From CAXSEF01 sp964236535 (GTDB lineage Bacteria; Pseudomonadota; Alphaproteobacteria; Acetobacterales; Acetobacteraceae): a stretch of 5,950 nucleotides of DNA. The translations under genes were made by a program, and so were the position numbers. Every line of letters starts with the position of its first letter. The first letter of the stretch is position 1. Of the stretch, positions 1-5,950 are shown piece after piece. Under the pieces are notes generated by a model. It was not told the DNA's origin and made no database searches. It saw only the letters and a program-made list of their open reading frames with translations. The stretch covers positions 1 to 5,950 of the forward strand of contig CAXSEF010000142.1 in NCBI GenBank assembly GCA_964236535.1, given 5' to 3'.

Positions 1-1
1 G

Positions 2-118
2 CTGCTCGACGACAACGCCATCGTCGACGCTTGCTGCGCCGCGTGAAACCGGCTCACGCCAGAGCGCCTCCGCTCGCTGTCCAGCTAACCCTACATCCAA
101 CAGGTCAAACGCTACCCT
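2..118 (+). pseudogene. Possible IS630-family transposase C-terminal remnant
   Basis: Reading frame 2 from the window edge gives LLDDNAIVDACCAA, a TGA stop at 44-46, NRLTPERLRSLSS, a TAA stop, then PYIQQVKRYPQ. The pattern of an acidic AIVDACCAAW-N-R-L segment followed by an R-I/L-R-S-L stretch resembles the C-terminal end of IS630/Tc1-type transposases as I remember them. The first stop falls where a Trp codon (TGG) would be expected, so it looks like a point mutation. The gene is cut by the left edge of the window and could not make a working protein. The family assignment rests on a short stretch and is tentative; it could belong to another DDE transposase family. Confidence 0.4.
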
Positions 119-126
119 CAGGGGTA

Positions 127-249
127 TCATTCGCCGAATGGGTCACGGTGTTCGGCGACGCCAAGATGACCACAGCCCTGCTCGACCGCATCATCCATCA
201 CTGCGACATCCTGGAGACCGGCAACGACTCATACCGCTTCAAACACCGC
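127..249 (+). pseudogene. istB: IS21-family IstB helper ATPase, C-terminal remnant
   Basis: Frame 1 encodes SFAEWVTVFGDAKMTTALLD followed by RIIHHCDILETGNDSYRFK. This is the characteristic end of IstB, the AAA+ ATP-binding helper that works with the IstA transposase of IS21-family elements. Only about 41 residues survive out of a usual length near 250. The Walker A and Walker B regions are absent, so this is a dead fragment. The left boundary is abrupt: the preceding sequence does not read as IstB. On the right the frame runs straight into an IS3-family transposase at about position 250. No istA is visible. The family call is based on strong motif recognition. Confidence 0.72.
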
Positions 250-637
250 TGGAGCTGGTTCTACCTGTCGACCATTCTCGACGACTTCTCGCGACACATC
301 ATCGCCTGGAAGCTCTGCACCACGATGACCGCCAGCGAGTCGCCGCGACCTTGGAACGCGCCTTGGCAGCCTCAGGCTGCGACCAGGCGCGTGTTCAGCA
401 CAAGCCCAGGCTGCTGACGGACAATGAGGCCAGCTACATCGCCACCGACCTCGCCGACTGGCTCGACAAAAGGAAGATCGAGCATCTCCACGGCGCGCCT
501 TGCCATCCGCAGACACAGGGCAAGATCGAGCGTTGGCACCAGATGCTCGAGAGCCGGATCTGCTGGAGAACTACTATCTCCCAGGTGATCCTCACCCTGC
601 AGATCGAGGCGTTCGTCGACCACTTATCCACCGGCGA
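250..637 (+). pseudogene. IS3-family transposase OrfB catalytic domain, frameshifted
   Basis: This is the DDE integrase-core part of an IS3-family OrfB. Frame 1 gives WSWFYLSTILDDFSRHIIAW with the first catalytic Asp at 280-282. Near 335-341 the homology moves to frame 3, consistent with one lost base, and continues as ERALAASGCDQARVQHKPRL, LLTDNEASYIA (second Asp at 420-422) and PQTQGKIERWHQ (catalytic Glu at 528-530). It then moves to frame 2 for LLENYYLPGD (560-589), back to frame 3 for LTLQIEAFVDH (591-623), and again to frame 2 for HRR (629-637), after which it fades. The usual DNG around the second Asp is DNE here. The N-terminal part of OrfB, OrfA and the inverted repeats are missing. 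All three acidic residues survive, but in different frames, so the gene is dead. Confidence 0.85.
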
Positions 638-746
638 AACAACAACCCAAGATCAGACAGAGCCTTCTCCCCGGGAGGACCGTCCTGACCCTTTTTAGGC
701 CGAGACGCATGTTAGGCCTCGCAGTTAAGCCGACATTACCCGGTCA
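638..746. other. Spacer between the IS3 remnant and the transporter stop codon
   Basis: No gene is evident. A 7-bp direct repeat, TTAGGCC, occurs at 695-701 and 712-718. No clear rho-independent terminator for the leftward transporter gene is visible: the GC-rich AGGCC/GGCCT pairing read on the minus strand is followed by A residues rather than a T tract. The right end of the IS3-family element may lie here, but I could not identify its inverted repeat. Confidence 0.4.
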
Positions 747-2225
747 TCAGTCTTCCTGACGAAGTCGTTGGTCGCTCGATTGTGGCCGCCCTTCCGCTTC
801 TGGTTGCACGACCAGGATGCGCCGGAAAAGCGGGATGAAGAGGAGGAGAACCAGCGCAGCCGCTCCAATCATGCCTGCGTGGATGAGCCAGAACCGCTCG
901 GCAGACATCGTCGCCAGCAATCCTGCCAGCCAGCTCACCAGCAGGTTGGAGAGGAAAAGTTGCAACGAGTAGGCGTTGACCACCGTGGCCCCTAGGTCGC
1001 GCGGCGCGGCACGGGAGTAGAGCGCCATGCCCACGGGGTAGAGGTTGGCGAAGCCGACATCGTTGACGACGTGGAAGGCCAAGCCCCAGCCCAGGCCGAC
1101 TCTGTGCCCGTCCGCGACGTGGCGGGATGCCGCTGCCAGGATCAGCGGCGCCACGAACAGGATTGTTGCGCCTAACGCCATCTTGGTCAGCTCGTGGGGT
1201 TCGCGCCACCGCCTTGCCCAACGGCGCCAGAACAGCACCGACCCCAGCAAGGTGCCGACACTGACGAAGGCGTCCAGGGACAGCAGCCAGCTGACCGGCA
1301 TGGTTCTACCGTGGAAGACCAGCGCGTAGCTGTCCCTGCCCCAGACTAGGTAGGCGTTGAAGATTTCCATGTTGCCCACTGAGGCTACGGCCAGCACCGG
1401 CAGCAATGCGCCCAAGGCCGCCAGTGCCTGCCACTCGCGTCCCGTGAGGTATGGTCGAGGATTACCCTCATGCTGCCGCAGACGTGGCAGCTCCGGCGGC
1501 AGTAGGTGCCGTCCGGCAACATAGGTCGCCAGCCCGACCAGCATGCCCACGCCCGCGGCGGCGAAGCCCCAATGCCAGTCGTACGACTCGCCCAGCGTCC
1601 CGCACACCAGAGGTGCCAGGATGACTGCGGCGCTTACTGCGAGCGAGTAGAGCTGGAATGCGTCAGCCCGCCGCATGTCGCCCGGCCCGTATAACGCGCC
1701 AACCTGCGCCTTAAGGCTGCCAGCACAGCCTTTCCCGGCAATCAGGCAGGCCAGGGCCAGCAGGAAGCAGGCCTCGAACGCCATCAGGAAATGGCCAGCC
1801 GTCATCAGGACCGCACCCAGCATCACGGTGCGCGTGCGGCCGAGCAGGCGGTCCGCCACGAGGCCGCCCAGGACTGGCGTCGCGTAGATCGCCGCGGCGT
1901 AGAGGCCTATGATCGCGGCTGCCAGCGCTTCTATGTCGAGTGGACCGTAGACGGCGCCGAGCGCAGCCTGGAAGGCAGCGAACCCAAGCACATGCTCGAC
2001 GTGGCCCGGCTGCAGCAGCCGACCTGTCATGTAGAGCACCAGCAGTGACTGCATCCCGTAGAACGAGAAGCCGATCCAGCCTTCCGTGCAGGCCAGGATG
2101 CCGAGTGCACGCGGATGGCCGAAGAAGGCAGTGTTCACTGAGCTAGTTGGAATCCTTCTGCCCGTCATGCTGGCGTCTGTATCGCGGCCTTTGCTCACGT
2201 GTTGCGCGGCAGCTTGATGAGGCAT
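747..2225 (-). CDS. Divergent POT/PTR2-family MFS transporter
   Basis: The 492-residue inner-membrane protein has many hydrophobic segments and the hallmarks of the proton-dependent oligopeptide transporter (POT/PTR2) family: a first-helix block TEGWIGFSFYGMQSLLVLYM (47-66), the MFS loop GGLVADRLLGRTRTV (120-134), LMTAGHFLMAFE (140-151), and LAPLVCGTLGE with WHWGFAAAGVGM (203-228). Length is normal for the family and the frame is intact. Several usually conserved positions differ. The ExxER proton-coupling motif reads E48-G-W-I51-G52. The helix-4 Lys/Asn pair seems absent (GKGCAGSLKAQVG, 164-176). The helix-10 Glu aligns with Phe392 (VGFANLYPVG). The substrate is therefore uncertain; di/tripeptides are the family default. 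No good ribosome site precedes this ATG. An in-frame ATG at 2168 (Met20) or GTG at 2138 (Val30) would leave a more typical N-terminus. The gene is co-oriented with the peptidase to its right but separated from it by IS debris. Confidence 0.88.
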   Translation of the reverse strand: MPHQAAAQHVSKGRDTDASMTGRRIPTSSVNTAFFGHPRALGILACTEGWIGFSFYGMQSLLVLYMTGRLLQPGHVEHVLGFAAFQAALGAVYGPLDIEALAAAIIGLYAAAIYATPVLGGLVADRLLGRTRTVMLGAVLMTAGHFLMAFEACFLLALACLIAGKGCAGSLKAQVGALYGPGDMRRADAFQLYSLAVSAAVILAPLVCGTLGESYDWHWGFAAAGVGMLVGLATYVAGRHLLPPELPRLRQHEGNPRPYLTGREWQALAALGALLPVLAVASVGNMEIFNAYLVWGRDSYALVFHGRTMPVSWLLSLDAFVSVGTLLGSVLFWRRWARRWREPHELTKMALGATILFVAPLILAAASRHVADGHRVGLGWGLAFHVVNDVGFANLYPVGMALYSRAAPRDLGATVVNAYSLQLFLSNLLVSWLAGLLATMSAERFWLIHAGMIGAAALVLLLFIPLFRRILVVQPEAEGRPQSSDQRLRQED

Positions 2226-2354
2226 CGGGTTCTAGGCGTCGCACGACTGGTCATGATGCGGCGTCCACGATGCGTGCAAGGTCTAGCACGCCTTTGACTC
2301 GACTGTATTGCATGGATCATCGAAAGGGCAGCAGACATCTGCTGGTATCCGCCG
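2226..2354. promoter_or_regulatory. Probable 5' region of the transporter gene
   Basis: This stretch lies between the first possible transporter start and the end of the IS5 remnant, so the leftward promoter is expected here. On the minus strand TTGCAC and TCATGA are separated by 17 bp, but both match sigma-70 consensus hexamers weakly, so I do not claim a promoter. The only distinct structure is the palindrome at 2329-2344. Confidence 0.3.
2329..2344. repeat. Perfect 7-bp inverted repeat next to the IS5 remnant
   Basis: The arms CAGCAGA (2329-2335) and TCTGCTG (2338-2344) are perfect complements around a 2-bp centre. The palindrome lies 10 bp past the stop codon of the IS5 transposase remnant and about 105 bp upstream of the farthest possible transporter start. 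It could be an operator for the transporter gene, part of an IS end, or chance. There is no T tract, and the loop is too short for a terminator hairpin. Confidence 0.4.
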
Positions 2355-2750
2355 TCATGCCGGGCGGACGTGCTCCGGTCGTCCGAGTTCGAGCATTTGG
2401 TTCAGGGCGCCGACAGCAAGGGCGATCTCCGTCTAGCGTCGGTGGTCCGTGCGCGAACGCAATCCATCCCCCACCACCCGCCTGAACCGGCTGATGTCGG
2501 CCTTGACCAGCGCGCGCCAGGGGCAGCCGGAGGCTTTCTGCCAGCGTCTGCGGCCGTGCTCGGAGATCATCCCGAGGTGGCGGTCGCGCTGCGTGGGCGC
2601 GGCCCTGGTGGTGTCGCTCGGGACAGCGCTGGACCGGGGCGGCACGATCACCGCGGCACCTGCAGAATGCCTGGCAACCTCGCCGTGGACGCCGTCCTGG
2701 TCATACGCGCCGTCGGTCGTGAACAAGGCGAGCGGGCTCGCCTGATCAAG
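2355..2750 (-). pseudogene. IS5-family transposase, C-terminal half
   Basis: Read leftwards from about 2750, the frame gives LDQASPLALFTTDGAYDQDG, VIVPPRSSAVPSD, APTQRDRHLGMISEHGR, WQKASG, VVGDGLRSRTD, then a TAG stop at 2433-2435. After the stop the same frame continues as TEIALAVGALNQMLELGRPE and ends at TGA 2355-2357. This matches the C-terminal half of IS5-family DDE transposases. TTDGAYD carries the second catalytic Asp (2712-2714). The position of the catalytic Glu, in the usual ALVEADI-like context, is Lys here (ALVKADI, codon AAG at 2502-2504), and the internal TAG sits where Gln or Ala is expected. The first half of the gene is missing from this strand and lies inverted just to the right. 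The fragment is non-functional. Confidence 0.88.
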
Positions 2751-2804
2751 ATGGAGACAAGATTCTACCGATGAACAAGCGCACGTAGCGGGCAGGGTCA
2801 CCCG

Positions 2805-3223
2805 AAGGCGTGGTTCACCGACGAAGCCATTCAGGGCTGGCGGGCCGCGCCGCGCACAATCCCGGGCAGGCAGCCGTGTTATTTGCCCCTGGCGATCCTG
2901 ATCGCACCCACGCTTCTGGCCGGGTTCCGCCTGGCCATGCGCCAGACCGAAGGTCTGATCGGCTCCGTCATCGGTCTGCTCGGGCTTGATCTTGCCGTGC
3001 AGATCATACAGCCCTGTGCCGCCGGGCGGACACGCTTGAGGTGCCGCGTCCGCGACCGCGCAGGGACGGCGCATCCCTTCACATGCTGGTGGACAGCACA
3101 AGCCTGAAGCTCTGCGGGGCGGGCGAATGGCTGATCGAGAACCACGGCGCCAAGGCGCGTCGGTCCTGGCGCAAGCTGCACATCGGCCTGGATGCCGACA
3201 CTGGCCAGATCGTCGCAGCAGCG
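2805..3223 (+). pseudogene. IS5-family transposase, N-terminal half, frameshifted
   Basis: Frame 3 from about 2805 gives WFTDEAIQGWRAAPRTIPGR, LAILIAPTLLAGFRLAMRQT and EGLIGSVIGLLGLDLAV, the N-terminal helical part of IS5-family transposases. At about 2998-3001 one base appears to be missing. The homology continues in frame 2 as DHTALCRRADTLEVPRPRPR, LHMLVDSTSLKLCGAGEWLI and RRSWRKLHIGLDADTGQIVA, with the first catalytic Asp (VDST) at 3092-3094. Homology stops after QIVAAA at about 3223, which is where the family would lead into the half found on the opposite strand at 2355-2750. About 15 residues between the halves are not seen. The extreme N-terminus is also missing or degraded; a nearby ATG at 2771 opens only five codons before a stop. 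Confidence 0.88.
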
Positions 3224-3468
3224 CCTCAGCGTTGTTCGCGTTGGCCGGATCGGCGCAGTTGAGCTCGCACTCCGGCGTGCATCGACCTGGCGGTCTCTAT
3301 AAGCTGGAGATGTACTCTTATGCCCACCCGTCATAGGAACGCGGCTGAAACGACACCAGCAATACTTCGGAGAGGATCAGCTCCGCACGAAGCGCAGAAC
3401 TGTCCTGACCGCCACATCTAGGACCGCGTCATCATATCATTCACTTGGTGCTGAACTGCTGACAAAGC
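3224..3468. other. Intergenic stretch between the IS5 remnant and the peptidase stop codon
   Basis: I see no convincing gene on either strand. Short open frames here do not resemble known proteins. The stretch begins where transposase homology stops and so should contain the right breakpoint or end of the IS5 debris. The last 40 bp (around 3428-3450) are more AT-rich than the surroundings, and no hairpin plus T tract that could terminate the leftward peptidase transcript was found. Confidence 0.45.
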
Positions 3469-5631
3469 TTATTGCGTTCCGCCTTCATCCATGAGCTTGC
3501 CATTAAAGTAGGTCATCTCCAGCGCTGTAGTCTTGGCCTTCTCCTTCAAGTTAGCGCCTGATCCATGGCCCCCTTCCGTGACCTCGTAGAACATATACGG
3601 GTAGCCCATGCCGGCGAGCTTGGCGGCGAACTTGCGGGCGTGCTGCGGCCCTACACGATCATCCTTGGTGGTGGTCCAGATCAAGGGTTCCGGATAGGAA
3701 ACACCGGCGCGGAGATTGTTGTAGGGCGACATCTTTTCCAAAAACGCCCGCTCCTCAGGCACGGAGACGCTGCCGTACTCTCCAGTCCACGACGAGCCTG
3801 CCGCGATCTTCTCGAAGCGGAGCATGTCGAGAAGCGGCACCTGTATGTCCACAGCGTGCCAAAGTTCAGGATGTTCGGTGAACTCCACGCCCATGAGGAG
3901 CCCCCCGTTGGAGCCGCCCTCTATGCCCAGGCGGCGGGGCGAGGTGACGCCCTTTGCGATCAGATCCTTCGCGACGGCGGCAAAGTCGTCGTAGATGATC
4001 TGGCGCTTGGTCTTCAACCCAGCCTCGTGCCAAGCCGGGCCGAACTCGCCACCGCCCCGTATGTTGGCGAGCACAAAAACACCGCCACGCTCCAGCCATA
4101 GCTTACCGATGTTGGCCGAGTAGGTAGGCGTCATGGACACTTGAAACCCGCCATAGGCGTAGAGAATGGTGGGATTGGCGCCATCGAGTTTCATGGTTCT
4201 TGGATGCACGATAAAGTAAGGAGTTCTTGTTCCATCAGTCGAGGTCGCCTCGAACTGTTCGATTTGATCCTGAGAAGCGTCGAACCTGGCTGGAAGGCTC
4301 TTTACGACATCGACCCTTGTTGTGTGTGTGTCGATTTCATCTAGAGTCGAGGGCGTCAGGAAGCCTTCAACGCTGACGAAAGCCTGGTCGGAGTGGCTGT
4401 CAGCGTCCACCAAGGTGAGGCTGGAACTGTCGGGCAGATCGAGATGGGTGCAGTTCCAGCCGCTCGGGGCCGGCGTGCAGATGGAAGCTTGGCCTTTCAC
4501 GTTGTCCAGGGTGGTCATGACGAGGCGGTCACGCGTGGTGACAGCCTGCTCGAAGGCCGCCCGCGGTCCCGGCGCATAGACCAGAGTCGGTTTCAGATCT
4601 GCCGGATCAGCTTTCAGCGCCGCCAGATCGAACGACAGGACAGAGCCCTGCCTGAACGTCGTTCCTGTCGCGGTCCAGTCCTGGTTAATGCTGATGATCA
4701 GCCGACCAGCCACCAGGCCCTGGATGCCGGACTTGAGCGGCAGAGGCAGGCGAACGGCTCCTTGGGAGACCAGCAGGTATGTTTCCGCCTCGAAGGTAGA
4801 AAGGGGCCGGCTGATCAGGGTCACGCTGTGTCCGTCTGCGTCCACCAGGGTCGCTGGTGCCACGCCGTATCCCCCATCTGTAGGTTTGCCGCGGAACACT
4901 TCCACCGCTGCTGAGACGGGTTGTCCGCGCGTTAGCCGCTTGACCACGTAGGGATAGCCGGCGGTAGTCAGTTCGCCAGGCTGCCATTCACGGGCGGCAA
5001 GGATGGTATCCGGGCTCTCCCAGGCGGTGTCGCTGACCTTCAACGTCCCCTCGCCTTGTTTGCTGCGAGGCAGCGTGAAGCCGTCCGTTACGAATGTCTG
5101 CGTCGGAAGATCGAACTCGCGCACGGTGGTCGCGTCTTCGCCACCATCCGACAGGCTGATCAGGCAACGATGCTGCTGTGTCCGCTCGCAATCCGCGCCC
5201 TTGTTGAACCAGTTGGCCTTCTCACGCGCTGCCAAGGCATCGAGGTCGAGCACCATCTGCCAGTGCGGCTCGGCGGCGCGGTAGTCGGCGACACTTGTCT
5301 TGCGCCAGATGCCGCGGGTGTGGTTGGCGTCCTGCCAGAAGTTGTAGATCTCGTCATGGATGATGCGAGGCGTCGGAATGCGGTCCTTGGCCTCCGCAAT
5401 CTTCAAAGCCGCGGCGTAGAGCTCGGTATAGAGAGGGTCTTTCTCCAGCAGGTTCAAGGTCTTCGTGTTTTCTGTATTTACCCAGCTCATGGCCCGCTCG
5501 CCGTGGACATTCTCTAGCCAAAGATAAGGATCGTTCTTGTCGGACGGCTCCGCATGGGCGGAGGTCACAAGCGCGACGGTCCACACCAGTGCTGAAAACG
5601 GAAGACGCATGAGCCAAGCTCCCCAACGCAT
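3469..5631 (-). CDS. Exported S9A-family prolyl oligopeptidase
   Basis: This is a 720-residue serine peptidase (numbered from the ATG at 5631) that cleaves short peptides, typically after proline, and is probably periplasmic. A signal peptide runs to about residue 27, with a hydrophobic core FSALVWTVALVTS and an AHA-EP cleavage site. The conserved family start DPYLWLENVHGERAMSWV follows, then a beta-propeller domain (roughly 70-460), then the alpha/beta hydrolase domain. The catalytic triad is visible: Ser574 in GIEGGSNGGLLMG, Asp658 in TTKDDRVGPQHARK and His689 in TEGGHGSG. YAYGGF and NIRGGGEFG are also typical. Length is normal. The only four cysteines form two close pairs, 148/156 and 385/394, compatible with disulfides in an oxidising compartment. 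An ATG at 5652 adds seven residues but lacks a ribosome site. The ATG at 5610 gives a compact 20-residue signal peptide and is a real alternative. The transporter lies downstream on the same strand beyond the IS5 debris. Confidence 0.93.
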   Translation of the reverse strand: MRWGAWLMRLPFSALVWTVALVTSAHAEPSDKNDPYLWLENVHGERAMSWVNTENTKTLNLLEKDPLYTELYAAALKIAEAKDRIPTPRIIHDEIYNFWQDANHTRGIWRKTSVADYRAAEPHWQMVLDLDALAAREKANWFNKGADCERTQQHRCLISLSDGGEDATTVREFDLPTQTFVTDGFTLPRSKQGEGTLKVSDTAWESPDTILAAREWQPGELTTAGYPYVVKRLTRGQPVSAAVEVFRGKPTDGGYGVAPATLVDADGHSVTLISRPLSTFEAETYLLVSQGAVRLPLPLKSGIQGLVAGRLIISINQDWTATGTTFRQGSVLSFDLAALKADPADLKPTLVYAPGPRAAFEQAVTTRDRLVMTTLDNVKGQASICTPAPSGWNCTHLDLPDSSSLTLVDADSHSDQAFVSVEGFLTPSTLDEIDTHTTRVDVVKSLPARFDASQDQIEQFEATSTDGTRTPYFIVHPRTMKLDGANPTILYAYGGFQVSMTPTYSANIGKLWLERGGVFVLANIRGGGEFGPAWHEAGLKTKRQIIYDDFAAVAKDLIAKGVTSPRRLGIEGGSNGGLLMGVEFTEHPELWHAVDIQVPLLDMLRFEKIAAGSSWTGEYGSVSVPEERAFLEKMSPYNNLRAGVSYPEPLIWTTTKDDRVGPQHARKFAAKLAGMGYPYMFYEVTEGGHGSGANLKEKAKTTALEMTYFNGKLMDEGGTQ
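5619..5624 (-). promoter_or_regulatory. Alternative ribosome binding site for the 5610 start
   Basis: GGGGAG on the minus strand lies 8 nt before the ATG at 5610, which would start the protein directly at MRLPFSALVW, a classic signal peptide of 20 residues. Spacing is slightly better than for the 5631 start, so the two cannot be separated from sequence alone. Confidence 0.4.
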
Positions 5632-5641
5632 GACCTGATCG

Positions 5642-5647
5642 CCTCCC
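5642..5647 (-). promoter_or_regulatory. Ribosome binding site favouring the 5631 start
   Basis: GGGAGG on the minus strand lies 10 nt before the ATG at 5631, whereas nothing comparable precedes the ATG at 5652. This is the reason for preferring the 720-residue product over the 727-residue one. Confidence 0.5.
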
Positions 5648-5652
5648 ACCAT

Positions 5653-5950
5653 ATTTTGGGCGGCGCTGGTGCAGCAAGGTCAAGTAGCTTCATACGGGCT
5701 GCCCGCCCAGGGCGCAGGGATGCTCGTTAAGAACAAAGCCCCACCGCCGCCGCATCCAAAGGCTGGCCACTGCTAGGAACTGGCAGGCGCGTGAAGCCGG
5801 TCTGTGCCGCCGCGGTAACTTGACGCCTCTGCGCAACGGGCAGCCCTGACCGACCGGCACGGACGACGCCACGCGAGCAGTATCGCCATGTGGTTCTGCG
5901 ACGGACCAAGGTGTTTAGCTGAAGCGTATCCGGTATCAGGTCGCGTTGCC
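5653..5950. other. Upstream region of the peptidase gene; no gene recognised
   Basis: Nearly 300 bp contain only short open frames of about 60 codons whose translations are Arg- and Pro-rich and look like chance products of high GC content. The promoter of the leftward peptidase gene is expected here. A minus-strand TTGACC just upstream of the gene has an AT-rich AAAATAT about 20 bp further on, too far for a standard sigma-70 pair. Confidence 0.4.

Noticed and set aside
695..718. Direct repeat TTAGGCC as a target-site duplication
   Set aside because: The copies are only 17 bp apart with no element between them, so they cannot flank an insertion.
736..1221. Open frame on the minus strand inside the transporter gene
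   Set aside because: It overlaps the transporter in another frame, is Arg/Pro/Gly-rich and resembles no family; a GC-driven shadow.
2726..2743. Hairpin AGGCGAG-CGGG-CTCGCCT near the IS5 inversion breakpoint
   Set aside because: It lies within the recognisable transposase coding sequence (DQASPLALF) and has no T tract; probably incidental to GC-rich codons.
2433..3101. A single 222-codon minus-strand gene across the IS5 island
   Set aside because: Only its C-terminal part (from about 2750 down) matches transposase. The upstream part is antisense to the inverted N-terminal half.
3565..4101. 178-codon open frame on the plus strand opposite the peptidase
   Set aside because: It lies antisense to the catalytic domain of a clearly real S9A gene and shows no recognisable motif.
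4317..4332. Short GT dinucleotide run
   Set aside because: It lies inside the peptidase coding frame, is only a few units long and encodes part of a DTHTTR-type stretch; no sign of phase variation.
4393..4914. 173-codon open frame on the plus strand opposite the peptidase propeller
   Set aside because: Antisense shadow of a well-supported gene with no domain signature.
5690..5909. Two approximately 60-codon minus-strand open frames upstream of the peptidase
   Set aside because: They overlap each other in different frames, have low-complexity Arg/Ala-rich composition and match no family I know.

Overview
This GC-rich stretch most likely comes from a proteobacterial chromosome. The insertion-sequence families and the periplasmic S9 peptidase resemble those I associate with Alphaproteobacteria (Acetobacteraceae or sphingomonad-like) and, less likely, Xanthomonadaceae. 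The lineage is inferred from memory of protein families, not from a marker gene. I see no rRNA, tRNA, CRISPR array, phage module or obvious new defence system.

Layout, left to right. (1) Positions 1-~640 hold transposon debris read on the + strand. It contains a possible IS630-type transposase tail with two stops, the C-terminal end of an IS21 IstB helper, and an IS3-family OrfB catalytic domain with several frameshifts. The IstB and OrfB parts are joined in frame near position 250. (2) Positions 747-2225 (- strand) hold an intact POT/PTR2-family MFS transporter that lacks several residues normally needed for proton-coupled peptide transport. (3) Positions 2226-3468 are a gene-free island. 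Its core is an IS5-family transposase gene split into two halves in opposite orientation: the C-terminal half on the - strand at 2355-2750 and the N-terminal half on the + strand at 2805-3223. (4) Positions 3469-5631 (- strand) hold an intact, exported S9A prolyl-oligopeptidase-type serine peptidase with its catalytic triad. (5) Positions 5653-5950 hold the upstream region of that gene and nothing else I recognise.

The two live genes point the same way, peptidase first and transporter second, with about 1.2 kb of dead IS5 sequence between them. A periplasmic oligopeptidase followed by a POT-family importer would suit uptake of short peptides, but the transporter's altered signature residues make a peptide substrate uncertain. 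The most useful follow-ups are the unusual transporter and the rearranged IS5 gene.
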